Shown: in pieces, positions 32,475-41,686 of the stretch
Numbering within the stretch: the stretch's first letter is position 1
Layout: the number at the start of each line of letters is the position of its first letter
The notes under the pieces: generated by a model
What the model was told of the DNA's origin: nothing
Databases searched by the model: none
The model's input: only the letters and a program-made list of their open reading frames with translations
Made by a program: the position numbers and the translations under genes
Assembly (NCBI RefSeq): GCF_002119725.1
Contig: NZ_CP021109.1
Span: forward strand, 3,658,001-3,722,000
Source of the DNA: Bordetella genomosp. 9
Lineage (GTDB): Bacteria > Pseudomonadota > Gammaproteobacteria > Burkholderiales > Burkholderiaceae_B
Length of the DNA stretch: 64,000 nucleotides
Reading direction: 5' to 3'

Positions 32475-32509
32475 GTGGGTCCCGCCGGGGACGCCGGCGG
32501 GTTGAGCGG

Positions 32510-33253
32510 TCAGTGCGAGAGGATCTTCGACAGGAATTGCTGGGCGCGCGGGGAGCGCGCTTCCAGGTTGCCGAAGAATTCTTCCTTGTCGCAGTCCTCG
32601 ACGATGTGGCCGCCGACGTCCATGAATACGACGCGGTTGGCCACTTTGCGGGCGAAGCCCATTTCGTGGGTGACGACCATCATTGTCATGCCTTCGCGCG
32701 CCAGGTCGACCATGACGTCCAGCACTTCGTTGACCATCTCGGGATCGAGGGCCGAGGTGGGTTCGTCGAAAAGCATGGCGATGGGATCCATGGACAGCGC
32801 GCGGGCAATGGCGACGCGCTGCTGCTGGCCGCCGGATAGCTGGCCCGGGAACTTGTCCTTGTGGGCGCTCAAGCCGACGCGGTCCAGCAGCTTCAGGCCG
32901 CGGGCGATAGCCTCGTCCTTGCTGCGGCCCAGGACTTTGACCTGGGCCAGCGCCAGGTTCTGCGTGACCGACAGGTGCGGGAAGAGCTCGAAGTGCTGGA
33001 AGACCATGCCGACCCTTGAGCGCAGCTTGGGCAGGTCGGTTTTGGGCGCGCCGACGGAGGTGCCGTCCACGGTGATTTCGCCCTTCTGGAACGGCTCCAG
33101 GCCGTTCACGGTTTTGATCAGCGTGGATTTGCCGGAACCCGAGGGGCCGCAGACCACCACCACTTCGCCCTTGGCGACGGAGGTGGTGCAGTCGGTCAAG
33201 ACCTGGAAGTCGCCGTACCACTTGCTGACGTTCTTGATTTCAATCATTGCCAT
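32510..33253 (-). CDS. gltL: glutamate/aspartate ABC transporter ATP-binding protein (247 aa)
   Basis: The ATPase of a polar amino-acid importer. Walker A GPSGSGKST at about residues 36-44, Q-loop VFQHFELFPHLSV, signature LSGGQQQRVAIARAL, Walker B MLFDEPTSALDPE and the H-loop VVTHEMGFA. These are typical of the GltL/GlnQ group. It is the last gene of gltI-J-K-L on the minus strand, 24 bases after gltK. The first two ATG codons (33253 and 33247) are both possible starts. Confidence 0.93.
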   Translation of the reverse strand: MAMIEIKNVSKWYGDFQVLTDCTTSVAKGEVVVVCGPSGSGKSTLIKTVNGLEPFQKGEITVDGTSVGAPKTDLPKLRSRVGMVFQHFELFPHLSVTQNLALAQVKVLGRSKDEAIARGLKLLDRVGLSAHKDKFPGQLSGGQQQRVAIARALSMDPIAMLFDEPTSALDPEMVNEVLDVMVDLAREGMTMMVVTHEMGFARKVANRVVFMDVGGHIVEDCDKEEFFGNLEARSPRAQQFLSKILSH

Positions 33254-33277
33254 CGATAAACCCCTAATTGCGCGCGC

Positions 33278-33970
33278 TCAGCGAACGATCGCCATGCGCG
33301 TCTGCATGCGCTTGACCAGGCGCGAGAGCGTGAAGCAGATAACGAAGTACACGGCCGCGGCGAACAGATACATCTCCACCAGGCGTCCGTCGCGCTGGGC
33401 CACTTTCGACGCCGCGCCCATGAAGTCGGTGAGCGAGAGCACATAGACCAGCGACGTATCCTGGAACAACACGATGGTCTGCGTGAGCAGCACGGGCATC
33501 ATGTTGCGGAAGGCCTGCGGCAGGATGATGCTGCCCATGATCTGGAAATAGCGCAGCCCCAACGCCTGGCCCGCCGAGACCTGGCCGCGGGAAATGGATT
33601 GGATGCCCGCCCGCATGATCTCGCAGTAATAGGCCGCCTCGAAAAGGGTGAAGGTGACCAGCGCGGACGTAAATCCGCCCACTGCCAGGGGCCGGTCGGC
33701 GCCGGTAATCCAGGCGCCGATGTACGGGACCAGAAAGTAGAACCAGAAGATGACCAGCAGCAGCGGCAGCGCGCGCAGGCCGTTGACGTAGACGGCCCCG
33801 ATCGCGTTGAAAAGCCGGTTGTTCGACAGCCGCATCATGGCCAGGATGGTGCCCAGGACGAGGCCGCCGATGGCCGACAGAATGGTCAGCTTCAGCGTGA
33901 AGACCATGCCATCGCGGAACAGGTAGGGCAGCGAACGGACGATGACGTCCCAATCGAATGCGTAGTTCAT
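33278..33970 (-). CDS. gltK: glutamate/aspartate ABC transporter permease GltK (230 aa)
   Basis: A His/Glu/Gln/Arg-type inner-membrane permease with about five membrane segments. The start YAFDWDVIVRSLPYLFRDG and GLRALPLLLVIFWFYFLVP are typical of GltK. The coupling helix is QSISRGQVSAGQALGLRYFQ, the EAA motif that contacts the ATPase. It follows gltJ after ten bases and precedes gltL. Confidence 0.93.
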   Translation of the reverse strand: MNYAFDWDVIVRSLPYLFRDGMVFTLKLTILSAIGGLVLGTILAMMRLSNNRLFNAIGAVYVNGLRALPLLLVIFWFYFLVPYIGAWITGADRPLAVGGFTSALVTFTLFEAAYYCEIMRAGIQSISRGQVSAGQALGLRYFQIMGSIILPQAFRNMMPVLLTQTIVLFQDTSLVYVLSLTDFMGAASKVAQRDGRLVEMYLFAAAVYFVICFTLSRLVKRMQTRMAIVR

Positions 33971-33980
33971 CGCGTTCTCC

Positions 33981-34739
33981 TCAATGCCCGCCGCCGCCGT
34001 TGGCGCGCGATCCGACGAAGCCTGGCACCGAGACGCGGCGCTCCAGGGCGCGCGCGCCGAACTGCACCACGATATTCAGGGCGAAGTACAACAGGGTCGC
34101 GCCGGCAAAGGCCTCGAACACCTGGAAGCTGAATTCCTGCATGGAACGGGCGGCGCCGGTAAGTTCGAGCAAGCCGATGGTGAAGGCGATCGACGTGTTC
34201 TTGATCAGGTTCAGAAACTCCGACGTCAGCGGCGGCAGGATGATGCGAAACGCCATGGGCAACAGGACGTAGCGGTAGACCTGCACGGGCCGCAGTCCCA
34301 TGGCGGTGCCGGCCATGCGCTGGCCGCGCGGCAGCGAGCCGATGCCCGAACGCACCTGCTCGGCGACGCGGGAAGAGGTGAAAAAGCCCAGACACAGTAC
34401 GGCGGGCCAGAACATGCCCCAAGGGGGCGGCATCTGCTTGATGGTATCGCCGATCGACTGCGGCACCAGCTCCGGCATCACGAAGTACCAGAGGAACATC
34501 TGGACCAGCAGCGGCACGTTGCGGAAGATTTCGACGTAGACGGTACCGATGCGCTGCGCAATTTTGCTGTCGGTGGTGCGCATCACACCGATGACGGAAC
34601 CCAGGGACAAGGCCAGCACCCACGCCAGCAGCGCGGTGGAGACCGTCCAGCCCAGGCCGCGCAGCAGCGCGTCCAGATAAGTGCCGGAGCCGTCGGGCGC
34701 CATCTCGAAGAAGATGGACCAGTTCCAGTTGTAATGCAT
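33981..34739 (-). CDS. gltJ: glutamate/aspartate ABC transporter permease GltJ (252 aa)
   Basis: The second permease of the pair. It opens MHYNWNWSIFFEMAPDG, as GltJ proteins do. The coupling (EAA) segment is GIGSLPRGQRMAGTAMGLRP, and VEIFRNVPLLVQMFLWYF is the conserved first permease block. AGGATCAC directly upstream of the ATG at 34739 supports this start over the longer frame. It is separated from gltI, the binding protein of the same system, by 648 bases that hold a repeat array. Confidence 0.93.
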   Translation of the reverse strand: MHYNWNWSIFFEMAPDGSGTYLDALLRGLGWTVSTALLAWVLALSLGSVIGVMRTTDSKIAQRIGTVYVEIFRNVPLLVQMFLWYFVMPELVPQSIGDTIKQMPPPWGMFWPAVLCLGFFTSSRVAEQVRSGIGSLPRGQRMAGTAMGLRPVQVYRYVLLPMAFRIILPPLTSEFLNLIKNTSIAFTIGLLELTGAARSMQEFSFQVFEAFAGATLLYFALNIVVQFGARALERRVSVPGFVGSRANGGGGH

Positions 34740-34950
34740 GTGTGATCCTGCGGAAAAACCACGCCGGCGCGGTTGCGCCGGCGCAAAGAATCGGCATGGC
34801 GTCCGCCGCGGCGGACGCGGGACGAAAAAACGTCCCCTCATGCCCTTACATCATGTCGGTCAGCCCCAGCGCCCCACGAATCGCGCGGCGCCTGGGCAGC
34901 AAGCTTAACGCACCCCGCCAGCCCCGCAGAAAACCGCCCCATCGGGGCCG
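34740..34950. other. non-coding stretch upstream of gltJ
   Basis: Part of the gltI-gltJ gap. I see no gene and no clear promoter for gltJKL. A short GC hairpin (CGCCGGCGC...GCGCCGGCG, about 34768-34787) is present 30 bases upstream of the gltJ start. Confidence 0.4.
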
Positions 34951-35387
34951 CCGCGGATCCGGCTGCATCGCCGCGCGAGAGCGAAGCGCGCAGCACTTCG
35001 GGGTGAGCTAAATCACAACAACCCGTAGCCACGAAGACCGCTGCCCCCCGACCGGGGACGCAGCGGATCCGGCTCCGCCGGTCCGCCAACGTCGCCCCCT
35101 CGAGGGCGAAGCGCGCCAGCGCTTCGGGGGTGGGCTGAACCACACCAACCCCTAGCCACGAAGACCGCTGCCCCCGACCGGGGACGCAGCGGATCCGGCT
35201 CCGCCGGTCCGCCAACGTCGCCCCCTCGAGGGCGAAGCGCGCCAGCGCTTCGGGGGTGGGCCTACTCCCAGCCACCGCTAGCCACGAAGACCGCTGCCCC
35301 CCGACCGGGGACGCAGCGGATCCGGCTCCGCCGGTCCGCCAGCGTCGCCCCCTTGAGGGGGAAGCGCGCAGCGCTTCGGGGGTGGGC
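34951..35387. repeat. tandem array of a 126-127 base palindromic repeat between gltI and gltJ
   Basis: Three nearly identical units start at 35026, 35153 and 35279, each beginning TAGCCACGAAGACCGCTG; a degenerate partial unit precedes them at about 34951. Each unit contains the modules seen at 5.2 kb: GGATCCGGCTCCGCCGGTCC, a CCCCCTCGAGGG palindrome, a GCGC...GCGC palindrome, and GGGGGTGGGC. The last unit abuts the gltI stop codon. In the gltIJKL transcript this is a row of stable hairpins directly after the binding-protein gene. Confidence 0.85.
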
Positions 35388-36317
35388 CTACTTATACATT
35401 GCGGGATCGCCGGAGTCCGTGGGATTGGCGAGCACCTTCTTCAGCGCGGGGCTCATGGGCAGGTTCAGGTTGACGTTCTTGGGCGGGATCGGCGACATGA
35501 ACCACTTGTTGTACAGCTTCTCGACCGTGCCGTTCTTGATCATCGCCACGACGGCATCGTCGACCACCTTCTTGAACGCCGGATCGTCCTTGGGTTCGAT
35601 CATGGCATAGGGTTCGACCGAGTACGCCTGATCGCTGATCATCCATTCCTTGGGATTGCGCGAGGTGGCGACCAGGCCGGCCAGCAGCACGTCGTCCATG
35701 AAGAAGGCCGTCGCGCGGCCGTTTTCCACGGTCAGGAAGGCTTCGGCGTGGTCCTTGGCCGGGATGATGTTCATGCCCAGCTTGGGCACGGGCTTGTTGT
35801 CCAGGTACGAAGCCTGTCCGCCGTTGGCCTCGGTCACCCACTTGATGTTGCTGGTGCCGGCCGTCGAGATCACGGTCTTGCCCTTCAGGTCTTCCAGCCT
35901 CTTGACGTTGGAAGACTTCTTGGCGACGAAGCGGTTCGCGGTCACGAACGTCGTCGGTGCGAAGCTCACCTGCTTCTGGCGCTCCAGGTTGTTGGTTGTG
36001 GAGCCGCACTCCAGATCCACGGTGCCGTTGGCGACCAGCGGAATACGGGTGGAGGAAGTGACCGGTACGAGCTTGACGTTCAGCTTGTCCTTGCCGACAG
36101 CCTTGGCCACGGCGTCCACGATGCCGTAGCAGATGTCCATGGAATAGCCGATGGGCTTCTGGTTGTCATCCAGATAGGAAAACGGCAGCGAGGCATCGCG
36201 GTACCCCAGCGCGATCGTGCCCGACGATTTGATGTTGTCCAGACGACCCGCGTGCGCGCTCACGGAGGCAAGCGTCGTGGCAGCGGCGATAGCGGCGAAA
36301 AGCAGCGTTTTTTTCAT
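35388..36317 (-). CDS. gltI: glutamate/aspartate ABC transporter substrate-binding protein (309 aa)
   Basis: A periplasmic binding protein of the polar amino-acid class. Signal peptide MKKTLLFAAIAAATTLAS with cleavage after AHA. The mature part has LDNIKSSGTIALGYRDASLPFSYLD, the ligand strand, then GYSMDICYGIVDAVAK, VDLECGSTTNNLERQKQVSFA and LKGKTVISTAGTSNIKW, matching GltI. The start at 36317 gives a normal signal peptide; five more codons upstream are in frame. It is the first gene of gltIJKL and its stop codon is abutted by the repeat array. The promoter region carries an 11-base inverted repeat (36358-36425). Confidence 0.95.
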   Translation of the reverse strand: MKKTLLFAAIAAATTLASVSAHAGRLDNIKSSGTIALGYRDASLPFSYLDDNQKPIGYSMDICYGIVDAVAKAVGKDKLNVKLVPVTSSTRIPLVANGTVDLECGSTTNNLERQKQVSFAPTTFVTANRFVAKKSSNVKRLEDLKGKTVISTAGTSNIKWVTEANGGQASYLDNKPVPKLGMNIIPAKDHAEAFLTVENGRATAFFMDDVLLAGLVATSRNPKEWMISDQAYSVEPYAMIEPKDDPAFKKVVDDAVVAMIKNGTVEKLYNKWFMSPIPPKNVNLNLPMSPALKKVLANPTDSGDPAMYK

Positions 36318-36357
36318 GAAGTGAATTCCCATGGTCAGAGGACAACCCGGGCGGCAT

Positions 36358-36425
36358 GGGTAATACCGTCCGAGACTAGCGCGCTATTGTTTCAGATTTG
36401 GCGGCAGATACAATCGGTATTACCC
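36358..36425. promoter_or_regulatory. inverted repeat flanking the gltI promoter region
   Basis: GGGTAATACCG (36358-36368) and CGGTATTACCC (36415-36425) are perfect reverse complements 46 bases apart. A nested pair ATTGT (about 36385) and ACAAT (about 36410) lies inside. A regulator could bind both arms and bend the DNA around the gltI promoter. Confidence 0.5.
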
Positions 36426-36517
36426 CTTTGAATCCACGGAAAACGGCCGCGCCCGAGCGAAGGTTTCAACGCCTCGGCGCGCCACGCTGGAAATCGCGCG
36501 CCCGATGCGGCCATGAC

Positions 36518-37414
36518 TCAGCGGTCCACCGCCACGCCCTGCAGCCAGGTTTGGAATATCCGCAGCGCGTCGGCCCGCCCACCCCGGTCGGGGTAGCAGA
36601 AATAGTAGGCGTGCGGCACGGTAAGCACCGACTGTGTCGGCATCACCACCCTGCCTTCCTCCAGCGGCTCCTGCGCAAGGAAACGCGGAACGAGCCCAAC
36701 GCCCAGGCCGGCCTGGGCGGCCGCCAACACCATGGAAAAGAGTTCGTAGCGCGGGCCGCCGGCCGCCCGGGGACCGAAAAGGTGGTTGTTTTCCGCGTAC
36801 CAAAGCCGCCAGGCATCGGGGCGGGAGTTCAGATGCAGGTGCGGCATCCCGGCCAGCGGACCGCCGGGTTCTTCGCGGCTCCTTTCCGCCATGGCGGGCG
36901 CGCACACCGGCACCAGTTCCCGCTCGCGAAACAGCATGACGCCGCGGGTGCCCGGCCACAGATGATCGCCGTGATACAGCGCCCCGTCGAAAGGCTGGTC
37001 CTTGAACTGGAACGGCAGCGTGCGGATGGACAGACTGACGGTGATATCCGGATGCTGCCGGTTGAAGTCGGCCAGGCGGGGAATCAGCCACGTCGTCGCC
37101 AGGGTGGGGACCACGGCAATGTGCAGGCTGCGCCCCATGCCGGTACGGCTGACCAGGCCGAAGGTGTCCTTTTCGATCTGGTCCAGATGCTGCCGGATGC
37201 GGCCGGCGTATTCCGCCCCGTGATCGGTCAACGCGATGCGCCGCCGCACCCGCGTGAACAACTGCACGCCCAGACGGGCTTCCAGACTGGCCACCTGCCG
37301 GTACACCGCGCTGTGCGTAAGCGACAGCTCTTCGGCAGCGCGGGAAAACGTGCCCAGGCGCGCGGTGGCCTCGAAGGCCTGCAGCGCGCTCAGGTTGGGA
37401 ATGCCTTTTCTCAT
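36518..37414 (-). CDS. LysR-family regulator, GcvA-like (298 aa)
   Basis: Helix-turn-helix in the first 65 residues: NLSALQAFEATARLGTFSRA, LTHSAVYRQVASLE and LFTRVRRRIALTDHG. The wording of this region (PNLSALQAFEAxAR, SAVYRQV) is that of the GcvA/AmpR-type LysR proteins. The effector domain follows with LHIAVVPTLATTWLIPRL. The start at 37414 is the family start; the open frame upstream is unsupported. It is divergent from the thiamine-diphosphate enzyme gene across 252 bases with repeated TTGTGCGTTTTTA motifs, so that gene is its likely target. Confidence 0.9.
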   Translation of the reverse strand: MRKGIPNLSALQAFEATARLGTFSRAAEELSLTHSAVYRQVASLEARLGVQLFTRVRRRIALTDHGAEYAGRIRQHLDQIEKDTFGLVSRTGMGRSLHIAVVPTLATTWLIPRLADFNRQHPDITVSLSIRTLPFQFKDQPFDGALYHGDHLWPGTRGVMLFRERELVPVCAPAMAERSREEPGGPLAGMPHLHLNSRPDAWRLWYAENNHLFGPRAAGGPRYELFSMVLAAAQAGLGVGLVPRFLAQEPLEEGRVVMPTQSVLTVPHAYYFCYPDRGGRADALRIFQTWLQGVAVDR

Positions 37415-37455
37415 GAGGCCCGCCGTAGCCGGGAATGTGCGTTTATGTCCGTGAT

Positions 37456-37594
37456 GTTGTGCGTTTTTAGCACGATCCGCGGAACCGGCCCCTTCCCCCC
37501 AGGGCATCCTGGGCGGCAGGGTGCGCGCGCCGCCTTCTGCCGCAATGCAGCAAATCCGCATCGTGCGGACATCGCACTACGTTGTGCGTTTTTA
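37456..37594. promoter_or_regulatory. repeated GTTGTGCGTTTTTA motifs between the divergent LysR and ALS-like genes
   Basis: Identical 14-base copies lie at 37456-37469 and 37581-37594, 125 bases apart. The first is followed by GCAC, giving GTGC-N7-GCAC, compatible with a T-N11-A LysR box. A shorter related GTGCGTTTATG is at 37438. Direct repeats of this sort in a divergent LysR promoter are typical recognition and activation sites. Confidence 0.5.
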
Positions 37595-37666
37595 TCAATT
37601 GCCTTGTGCGCGTTTGGAACACTATCCTCACGGGTACCTTTGTCCGTACCGTGAAATAAAAGCCTC

Positions 37667-39352
37667 ATGCCGACTTCGCACCCAGCCCGTCCTGGCGGGC
37701 ACATTCTCGTCGACCAACTGGTCGCCCACGGCGTCAAACACGTGTTCTGCGTGCCGGGCGAAAGCTATCTGGCCGTCCTGGACGGCCTGCACGACGCCAA
37801 CATCGACGTTACCGTCTGCCGCCAGGAAGGCGGCGCCGCCATGATGGCCGATGCGCACGGCAAACTGACGGGGGAGCCGGGCATCTGCATGGTGACCCGC
37901 GGCCCCGGCGCCTCCAACGCGATGGCGGGCGTCCATATCGCGATGCAGGACTCCACCCCGATGATCCTGTTCGTCGGCCAGATCGAACGCGGCATGCGCG
38001 AGCGCGAGGCTTTCCAGGAAATGGATTACCGCGCCGTCTTCGGAACGCAGGCCAAATGGGTTACCGAAATCGACCAGGTCGAGCGCATTCCCGAATTGGT
38101 GTCGCGCGCCTTCCACGTCGCCACGTCGGGCCGGCCCGGGCCCGTGGTCATCGCCCTGCCGGAGGACATGCTGGTGGAGACGGCGGCGGTCGCCGACGCG
38201 CCGCATTACGAGACGATAGAAACCGCACCGGCGGCGGGCCAGCTGGATGAACTGCAAAAACTGTTGTCGCAGGCGAAAGCCCCCATTGCCATTCTGGGCG
38301 GGTCGCGCTGGGACGCCGATGCGGTCGGCCGCTTCGCCGCTTTCGCCGAGCGGTTCCAGTTGCCGGTTGCGGTGTCCTTCCGGCGCCAGATGCTTTTTCC
38401 GGCGGAGCACCCCTGCTATGCGGGGGACGTGGGCATCGGCCTGAACCCCGCGCTGCTCAAGCGCGTACAGGAAGCCGATCTTGTGCTGCTCGTGGGCGGC
38501 CGCATGTCCGAGATCCCGAGCCAGGCGTATACCTTGTTCGATATCCCGGTACCGAAGCAGAAGCTGGTGCACGTGCATCCGGACAGCAGCGAACTGAACC
38601 GCGTCTACCGGGCCGCCCTGGCCATCAACGCATCTCCGATCGCCTTCTCGCAAGCCCTGGATGGACTGACGCCCGCCGCCAAGCCCGCATGGGCCGCCGG
38701 CACCGAATCCATGCACGGGTCATATCTGGCCTGGAGCGACCCCACGGCCGTGCGTACGCAAGGCGCGCTGCAGATGGGCGCCGTCATGCAGACGCTGCGC
38801 GAGACGTTACCGCCCGACGCCATCATGACCAACGGCGCCGGCAACTACGCGACATGGCTGCACCGCTTCCATCGCTTCCAGCGTTACGGCACGCAGCTGG
38901 CGCCGACCTCCGGCTCCATGGGCTATGGGCTGCCGGCCGCCGTCGGCGCCAAGCGGGTTTATCCGGACCGCACCGTTGTCTGCCTGGCAGGCGACGGCTG
39001 TTTCCTGATGCACGGCCAGGAATTCGCGACGGCGGTGCAGTACGACCTGCCGATTCTCGTGATCGTCATCGACAACGGCATGTACGGCACCATCCGCATG
39101 CACCAGGAACGGCACTATCCCGGCCGCATCTCCGCAACGGCATTGCGCAATCCCGATTTCGCCGCCTATGCGAAGGCCTTTGGCGGCCATGGCGAACGGG
39201 TGGAAACGACGGAAGCCTTCGCGCCTGCGCTGGAACGCGCGCTGGCCAGCGGCAAGCCGGCCATCCTGCACTGCCTGATCGATCCGGAAGTGATATCGCC
39301 CACCACCACGCTGGAAAAGATCCGCGAGACGGCGCTGAAAGCGCGCGCCTGA
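37667..39352 (+). CDS. thiamine-diphosphate enzyme, acetolactate synthase-like (561 aa)
   Basis: A three-domain ThDP-dependent enzyme. The N-terminal pyrimidine-binding domain has the catalytic Glu in [15 protein letters not shown] (about residues 53-67) and the FCVPGES loop. The central domain has AILGGSRW. The C-terminal pyrophosphate domain holds the ThDP motif [12 protein letters not shown]...IDNGMYGT at about residues 440-475. This is the acetolactate synthase large-subunit fold, but no ilvN partner is adjacent, so it may be a catabolic or biosynthetic paralogue with a different 2-keto acid. The divergent LysR gene suggests substrate induction. The ribosome-binding site is weak. Confidence 0.85.
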   Translation: MPTSHPARPGGHILVDQLVAHGVKHVFCVPGESYLAVLDGLHDANIDVTVCRQEGGAAMMADAHGKLTGEPGICMVTRGPGASNAMAGVHIAMQDSTPMILFVGQIERGMREREAFQEMDYRAVFGTQAKWVTEIDQVERIPELVSRAFHVATSGRPGPVVIALPEDMLVETAAVADAPHYETIETAPAAGQLDELQKLLSQAKAPIAILGGSRWDADAVGRFAAFAERFQLPVAVSFRRQMLFPAEHPCYAGDVGIGLNPALLKRVQEADLVLLVGGRMSEIPSQAYTLFDIPVPKQKLVHVHPDSSELNRVYRAALAINASPIAFSQALDGLTPAAKPAWAAGTESMHGSYLAWSDPTAVRTQGALQMGAVMQTLRETLPPDAIMTNGAGNYATWLHRFHRFQRYGTQLAPTSGSMGYGLPAAVGAKRVYPDRTVVCLAGDGCFLMHGQEFATAVQYDLPILVIVIDNGMYGTIRMHQERHYPGRISATALRNPDFAAYAKAFGGHGERVETTEAFAPALERALASGKPAILHCLIDPEVISPTTTLEKIRETALKARA

Positions 39353-39492
39353 CGCCGGGCCGCGCCGGCGGCGGACCGCGCGCGATGCGCCGCCGCAGCC
39401 GGCGTGCGCCACCCCTTGCCGGCCGGGATTGCGAAAGCTGTGCGGCGCGATCCCGCTCACGAACAATCACTCAACGAATACGGAGACCGCTC

Positions 39493-40686
39493 ATGTCGTC
39501 CCATCCTTCTTTCAACTGGCAGGATCCCCTGCTGCTCGATACGCAATTGACCGAAGACGAGCGCATGGTGCGCGATGCGGCCGCCGCATACGCGCAGGAC
39601 AAGCTTGCGCCGCGCGTGCTGGAAGCGTTCCGCCATGAGAAAACCGACCCGGCCATCTTCCGCGAAATGGGAGAACTGGGCCTCCTGGGCCCCACCATTC
39701 CGACCGAATACGGCGGCGCGGGCTTGAACTATGTCTGCTACGGTTTGATCGCGCGCGAAGTCGAACGCGTGGACTCGGGCTACCGGTCGATGATGAGCGT
39801 GCAATCGTCGTTGGTAATGGTGCCGATCAACGAATTCGGCAGCGAAGCGCAAAAGCAGAAATACCTGCCCAAGCTCGCAAGCGGCGAATGGATCGGCTGC
39901 TTCGGCCTGACGGAACCCAACCACGGCTCCGATCCCGGCAGCATGGAAACCCGCGCGGTGAAGACCAGCGATGGTTACCGGCTGACGGGCAACAAGATGT
40001 GGATTACGAACTCGCCCATTGCCGATGTATTCGTCGTTTGGGCGAAATGTGTCGGCGGCGAGCACGACGGCAAGATCCGTGGCTTCATCCTGGAAAAAGG
40101 CATGAAGGGATTGTCCGCGCCCGCCATCCACGGCAAGGTCGGCCTGCGCGCATCGATCACGGGCGAGATCGTCATGGACGAAGTGGACGTCGCCGAGTCG
40201 CAGATGATGCCCGGTGTCTCCGGCTTGAAAGGACCGTTCACGTGCCTGAACTCGGCCCGTTACGGCATTGCCTGGGGCGCGCTGGGGGCGGCGGAATTCT
40301 GCTGGCACACCGCCCGCCAGTACACCCTGGACCGCAAGCAGTTCGGCCGCCCCCTGGCGGCCAATCAGCTGATTCAAAAGAAGCTGGCCGACATGCAGAC
40401 GGAAATTACGCTGGGCCTGCAGGGCTGCCTGCGCCTGGGCCGCATGAAGGACGAAGGCACCGCCGCGGTGGAAATTACGTCCATCATGAAGCGCAACTCC
40501 TGCGGCAAGGCGCTGGATATCGCTCGCATGGCGCGCGACATGCTGGGCGGCAACGGCATTTCCGACGAGTTCGGCGTGGCGCGCCACCTGGTGAATCTGG
40601 AAGTGGTCAACACCTACGAAGGCACGCACGACGTGCATGCCTTGATACTGGGACGGGCGCAGACCGGTATTCAGGCGTTCTGCTGA
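39493..40686 (+). CDS. gcdH: glutaryl-CoA dehydrogenase (397 aa)
   Basis: An acyl-CoA dehydrogenase that oxidises and decarboxylates glutaryl-CoA to crotonyl-CoA in lysine and tryptophan breakdown. The glutaryl-CoA branch is shown by [36 protein letters not shown] and MWITNSP, and by the end [20 protein letters not shown], which holds the catalytic Glu (in TYEGTHD) and the FAD contact. [18 protein letters not shown] is also typical. CGGAG lies eight bases before the ATG at 39493. It follows the ALS-like gene by 140 bases on the same strand. Confidence 0.95.
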   Translation: MSSHPSFNWQDPLLLDTQLTEDERMVRDAAAAYAQDKLAPRVLEAFRHEKTDPAIFREMGELGLLGPTIPTEYGGAGLNYVCYGLIAREVERVDSGYRSMMSVQSSLVMVPINEFGSEAQKQKYLPKLASGEWIGCFGLTEPNHGSDPGSMETRAVKTSDGYRLTGNKMWITNSPIADVFVVWAKCVGGEHDGKIRGFILEKGMKGLSAPAIHGKVGLRASITGEIVMDEVDVAESQMMPGVSGLKGPFTCLNSARYGIAWGALGAAEFCWHTARQYTLDRKQFGRPLAANQLIQKKLADMQTEITLGLQGCLRLGRMKDEGTAAVEITSIMKRNSCGKALDIARMARDMLGGNGISDEFGVARHLVNLEVVNTYEGTHDVHALILGRAQTGIQAFC

Positions 40687-40716
40687 TATGTGTTCCAGGG
40701 CGTGGCAACGCTCGGA

Positions 40717-41676
40717 CTAGCGAGATGGACGCTCCGGCATGTGCGCCATGGGCGCCATGCCGACCGAGCGGTTCAAGAACTGCCAATAGCGCGCTCCGCG
40801 GCCATCATCGACCGCCAGCGTGCCGCCCACGTTCAAAAGCGGCGGCAAGGCGCAAGCGGCGCCGGCGGACAAGCGCACGGACAGCGCCATGCGCGGCGCG
40901 ATCGTCTGCCATCGCGCGGGCAGATACCCTTCGGCAAGCGGGATACCCTCGGCCTGCACGCCGGTGCATGGTCCGATGTAGGTTTGCGTCCTCAATAAGG
41001 CCACCTGCACAGGCGCCGCGGCGTCGTTCTGGATGCGCACCATGACGCCGCGGCCGCCCTCGCCGTCCTTGACCTGGCCCAGGATCGTCATGCGCACAGG
41101 TCCTTCCAGCGCCGCGTCGCGCGGCCAGAAACGGTTGGCGCGCGCATCTCCAGCCAAGACCTGTTGCGATGTATCGGCCAGCCACGCGGCCCGGCCCCGC
41201 CATTGCGCCAGTTCGGGCGATTCGCATCCGCCGGCGTTGCGAACAACCCGGACGGCCTGTTCCGGGGTCATGAACACCGAAGGGCTTTGTTCATCCAATT
41301 GGGAGCGAAAGGCGTTGACGGACACTTTCAGGCGCGCACGGGCGATGCGCTCCAGATCCTTCGTGCGCGCCGTGTCGTCGCGTCCGCCGGGACAGATGGC
41401 GGTTACTTTCGCGAGCATGTCCAGGGCGATGACTGCCTGGCGCAAGGCGTATTGGCGCCCCTGCGCGACCGCGGTCGCCCTCGCCGAAGCGCCCGCGGAC
41501 CCGGACGTATCCCGGATGGGAAAGGTGGCGTCCGCCAGATCGGGAGCGTCCGGCGCCTGCGGCTCGGCGGCGCCGCAGGCGGCCGCCCAGGCCAGGAAAC
41601 CCGCCACGGCAAGCCCGGCCAGCGCGCTTGCACCGTGACGATGCCGGCGCAGGGTCAGCACGACGATGTCCGGCAT
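40717..41676 (-). CDS. hypothetical exported protein, possible lipoprotein (319 aa)
   Basis: I do not recognise the family. The N-terminus is a signal-like segment (GASALAGLAVAGFLAWAAAC) whose end AWAAC could be a lipobox, so the protein may be anchored to a membrane. The mature part contains several Cys (CPGG, GGCES, GPCTG, ACALPP) that could form disulfides, and a beta-rich C-terminal half around MTILGQVKDGEGGRGVMVRI. It converges on gcdH with a 30-base gap and lies ten bases after the MaoC-type gene on the same strand. Confidence 0.7.
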   Translation of the reverse strand: MPDIVVLTLRRHRHGASALAGLAVAGFLAWAAACGAAEPQAPDAPDLADATFPIRDTSGSAGASARATAVAQGRQYALRQAVIALDMLAKVTAICPGGRDDTARTKDLERIARARLKVSVNAFRSQLDEQSPSVFMTPEQAVRVVRNAGGCESPELAQWRGRAAWLADTSQQVLAGDARANRFWPRDAALEGPVRMTILGQVKDGEGGRGVMVRIQNDAAAPVQVALLRTQTYIGPCTGVQAEGIPLAEGYLPARWQTIAPRMALSVRLSAGAACALPPLLNVGGTLAVDDGRGARYWQFLNRSVGMAPMAHMPERPSR

Positions 41677-41686
41677 GGATGCGACA

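Noticed and set aside
34838..35275. 145-residue minus-strand frame between gltI and gltJ
   Set aside because: It is a translation of the tandem repeat array (the peptide repeats itself every 42 residues) and has no start signal.
34951..35387. CRISPR array
   Set aside because: The units are 126 bases and nearly identical throughout, with no short repeat plus unique spacer structure, and no cas genes are present.
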